A stretch of 22,200 nt of DNA from Emiliania huxleyi CCMP1516 (lineage: Eukaryota > Haptophyta > Isochrysidales > Noelaerhabdaceae). The notes under the pieces were generated by a model that saw only the letters and a list, made by a program, of their open reading frames with translations, had not been told where the DNA came from and ran no database searches. The translations under genes were made by a program, and so were the position numbers. The DNA lies in assembly GCF_000372725.1 (NCBI RefSeq), contig NW_005200600.1:825102-847301 (forward strand), read 5' to 3'. Of this stretch, positions 20,478 to 22,200 are shown piece after piece (the first letter of the stretch is position 1; each line of letters opens with the position of its first letter).

Positions 20478-20817
20478 GACTCGACTGCCACATACGGTCC
20501 CGCACTCTGCAGTCTGCGCTCTGCACTCTCTGTGTCCACTCTCTACGTCACGGCTCCACGCACCAATACGCGGCGGACTACGAACGTGGTACACGGTGCG
20601 CTCTGCACACCGCGCACACACAGTCGAGAGTAGCCAGTACTCTACACCGCTCTCTCTGTCTCTTGGGATTTACCACAATTCCATGTTTGTCTCCGCTTTG
20701 AGACATTGAGAGTCGGCACGCGGCTGCTGGGCCTTTGATTCCGTGGCCCGTGCGCCGGTCTGGCCCTGCCAAAGCCGCACAAGAGTGCGGCCTGCGTTGA
20801 TGAGCGTGAGCGTGAGC
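20478..20817. other. Intergenic region downstream of the kinase-RING gene
   Basis: This should contain the 3' end of the giant gene. It holds short runs such as CTCTGCACTCTCTGTGTCC and CACACACAG, but no frame with a recognisable motif and no clear 3' end signal. Confidence 0.45.
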
Positions 20818-20904
20818 GGCCGCCGGGGCCGGTTTGGACTGTGTTTGGGGGGGTGGAGGGGTCCGGTGGCCAGTGTGATGGTCGTTTATGGCCCTCCTAT
20901 CACC
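20818..20904 (+). repeat. 87-base repeat element, copy 1
   Basis: Starts GGCCGCCGGGGCCGG and ends CCCTCCTATCACC. Copy 2 lies at 21187-21272 in the same orientation and differs only at a few positions, including the length of a G run. Both copies can be read as ending in VMVVYGPPIT, but the G-run change shifts the frame between them. Confidence 0.85.
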
Positions 20905-21186
20905 AACTTACCGCCCCCAGCCGTGGGGGCCTCTCCAGACGCCGCCATTTATGATTTCAAAGGGTCCTGCCGACGCTCATCACAGTGCGGCGGAAGGCCG
21001 GAGCCGGCGCCGCGGAGGACGAGGATGGCCGTGGCGGACCGGGACGAGCTCTGGGAGGTACAGTGTCAATCTGTATATTGTAGAGACAGAGCATGCGCAC
21101 AATATATCTCAGTCTAGCTAATTCTGGAGAGGAGATGCCGAGGCCGTACAGCAGCTTGATGGTGCTGCGCCGGCGTGCGTCCCGCC
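20905..21186. other. Spacer between repeat copies, possible short first exon
   Basis: An ATG at 21025 opens MAVADRDELWE and runs straight into GAG|GTACAG, a good GT donor. It could be a first exon, but no convincing second exon was found, so it is only noted. The 3' part of the spacer (about 21060-21120) is A+T-rich. Confidence 0.2.
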
Positions 21187-21272
21187 GGCCGCCGGGGCCG
21201 GTTTGGACTGTGTTTGGGGGGGGGAGGGGTCCGGTGGCCGGTGTGATGGTCGTTTATGGCCCTCCTATCACC
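21187..21272 (+). repeat. 87-base repeat element, copy 2
   Basis: Second direct copy of the element at 20818-20904, 369 bases downstream. It shares TTTGGACTGTGTTTGGGGGGG and GATGGTCGTTTATGGCC. The flanks of the two copies differ, so the boundaries are sharp. No terminal inverted repeats or target duplications are visible. Confidence 0.85.
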
Positions 21273-21943
21273 GCGCCTGGGGCTTCCTCTGTGTTCCTTT
21301 TATTACCCATCTCATCGCCAATCTTGCCGCGAGAAGGCTCTGGTCATTGCCGAGCGAGAGCCGACGGATAGGTGCTGGGATCGGGTGCATCGCTGTTCGC
21401 TCCCTCGACCTCTAGACAGTCGCGGATCTAGATATAGACCCAGCGCACAACCCGGAAGCAGAGACTCAGTGCTTCTTCCCACCGCGCGTCGCCGCGGGCG
21501 CGGCGGCTGGTGGGCATGGCACGTACAGGATGATGGCCTGACCCACCCCACAGCGTCCTGCGAAAGCCGTACTAACGCCGTGTAAGTTCGTTTTCGACCT
21601 CTCTTGGAAGAGGAGCGCAGCTAGCGCGACACTATAGCACTTAGCAGACTATTGTCTATTGTCGAGCGCGCGTCGGAGAGGTGTTTGCATTGCCTCCCTG
21701 CGAGCCTGCGTCTCTTCACTCCCCCCTTAGTCACGGTACATACATTATCACGGGAGTGGGTGCGCACCGGCCATTCCCGAGAGGTCCCGCGGATAACATC
21801 CACCCGGACCCTCTGTCGGCAATGTGCGATACGCTAGGATGGGGCCGCCTCGGCGGCGTACGTATGCGAGAGGCGGGATTCGAAGCTTCCGCTCGCCACC
21901 CTCTCCTTCCCCCTCCTTCCCCTTTACACCCACCCTCCCCCAG
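21273..21943. other. Non-coding stretch, no gene recognised
   Basis: Ordinary mixed-composition DNA with no frame carrying a known motif. GATTCGAAGC near 21870 resembles a tRNA T-loop, but no cloverleaf can be built around it. From about 21900 the + strand is pyrimidine-rich and ends in CCCCCAG at 21943, which could be a splice acceptor. Confidence 0.4.
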
Positions 21944-22200
21944 GGAAGGTGTCCGCCGGGGGGTTGACGGCTCTCGCGCTGGCGCGCGCCTCCGCGTCAT
22001 GCAACCTCGGCCCCAACCTCGGCCCCAGCCTCGGCGGGCTCCACGTGCTGCGCGTGGTAGGCGCCCGCCGCCGCCTGAGGAGCAAGCAGCGAGAGGTGGA
22101 GGAGGAAGAAGAGAGAAGTGGGACGGGCAGAGCGCACGCGGGGGGGGGGGAGGGGGGAGGAGAGGGGGGGGGGGGGGAAAGGGCCACGAGGGACCCACAG
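21944..22200 (+). CDS. Possible partial exon running off the window end
   Basis: After a pyrimidine tract and CAG at 21943, a frame stays open to the window end. It reads VSAGGLTALALARAS, then NLGP repeats, GGLHVLRVVGARRRL and an acidic EVEEEEE run, before dissolving into poly-Gly from G homopolymers. The NLGP part comes from a 12-base AACCTCGGCCCC unit repeated at 22003-22026. No family is recognised. It could equally be chance open frame in G+C-rich DNA. Confidence 0.2.

Noticed and set aside
21855..21895. tRNA-like GATTCGAAGC
   Set aside because: No acceptor, D or anticodon stem can be paired around it on either strand.

Overview
The window is nuclear DNA of a G+C-rich eukaryotic alga. 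The evidence is a three-helix light-harvesting (LHC) protein gene, intron-split genes on both strands, long (TG)n and (CT)n microsatellites inside introns, and splice sites that are often GC-AG instead of GT-AG. A haptophyte is my best guess; another alga with a red-type plastid (pelagophyte, dinoflagellate) is possible. The sequence does not settle it. No prokaryotic operon, rRNA, tRNA or CRISPR array was seen.

Layout: 1-1013 holds no gene I can support. 1014-4902 (-) is a seven-exon gene for a coiled-coil / MYND zinc finger / armadillo-like protein. 5383-6547 (-) is a four-exon LHC gene. It is divergent from a three-exon trypsin-like serine protease at 6760-7959 (+), with about 210 bases between the start codons. 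8376-9245 (-) is an ARF/ARL-type GTPase with one GC-AG intron. 9622-12546 (+) is an intronless gene joining a GHKL-type ATPase-like N-terminal half to a C-terminal HExxH zincin-like motif. 12844-20477 (+) reads as one very large gene: J domain, membrane segments, B-box-like zinc finger, coiled coil, Pelle/IRAK/RLK-like kinase, and C-terminal RING finger. It could instead be two adjacent genes. From 20478 to the end there is mostly no recognisable gene, but there is an 87-base element present twice and a possible first exon running off the end.

The main discovery candidate is in the kinase-RING part. Seven or eight very short introns there (mostly 43-94 bases) begin with a copy of the first bases of the exon that follows them. 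In the clearest case (19313-19375) the two copies match over 22 bases and the repeat period equals the intron length. This is the footprint expected if introns were born by short tandem duplication of exon sequence containing an AG|G site. Introns in the same gene also carry a 10-base minisatellite (17 units, and 6 units in inverted orientation in the neighbouring intron).

All exon boundaries were placed by eye from reading frame, family motifs and splice dinucleotides. No alignment or transcript was available. Of 24 modelled introns, 10 use a GC donor and 21 are phase 0. The genes do not look like one pathway; they are ordinary neighbours in a compact algal chromosome segment.
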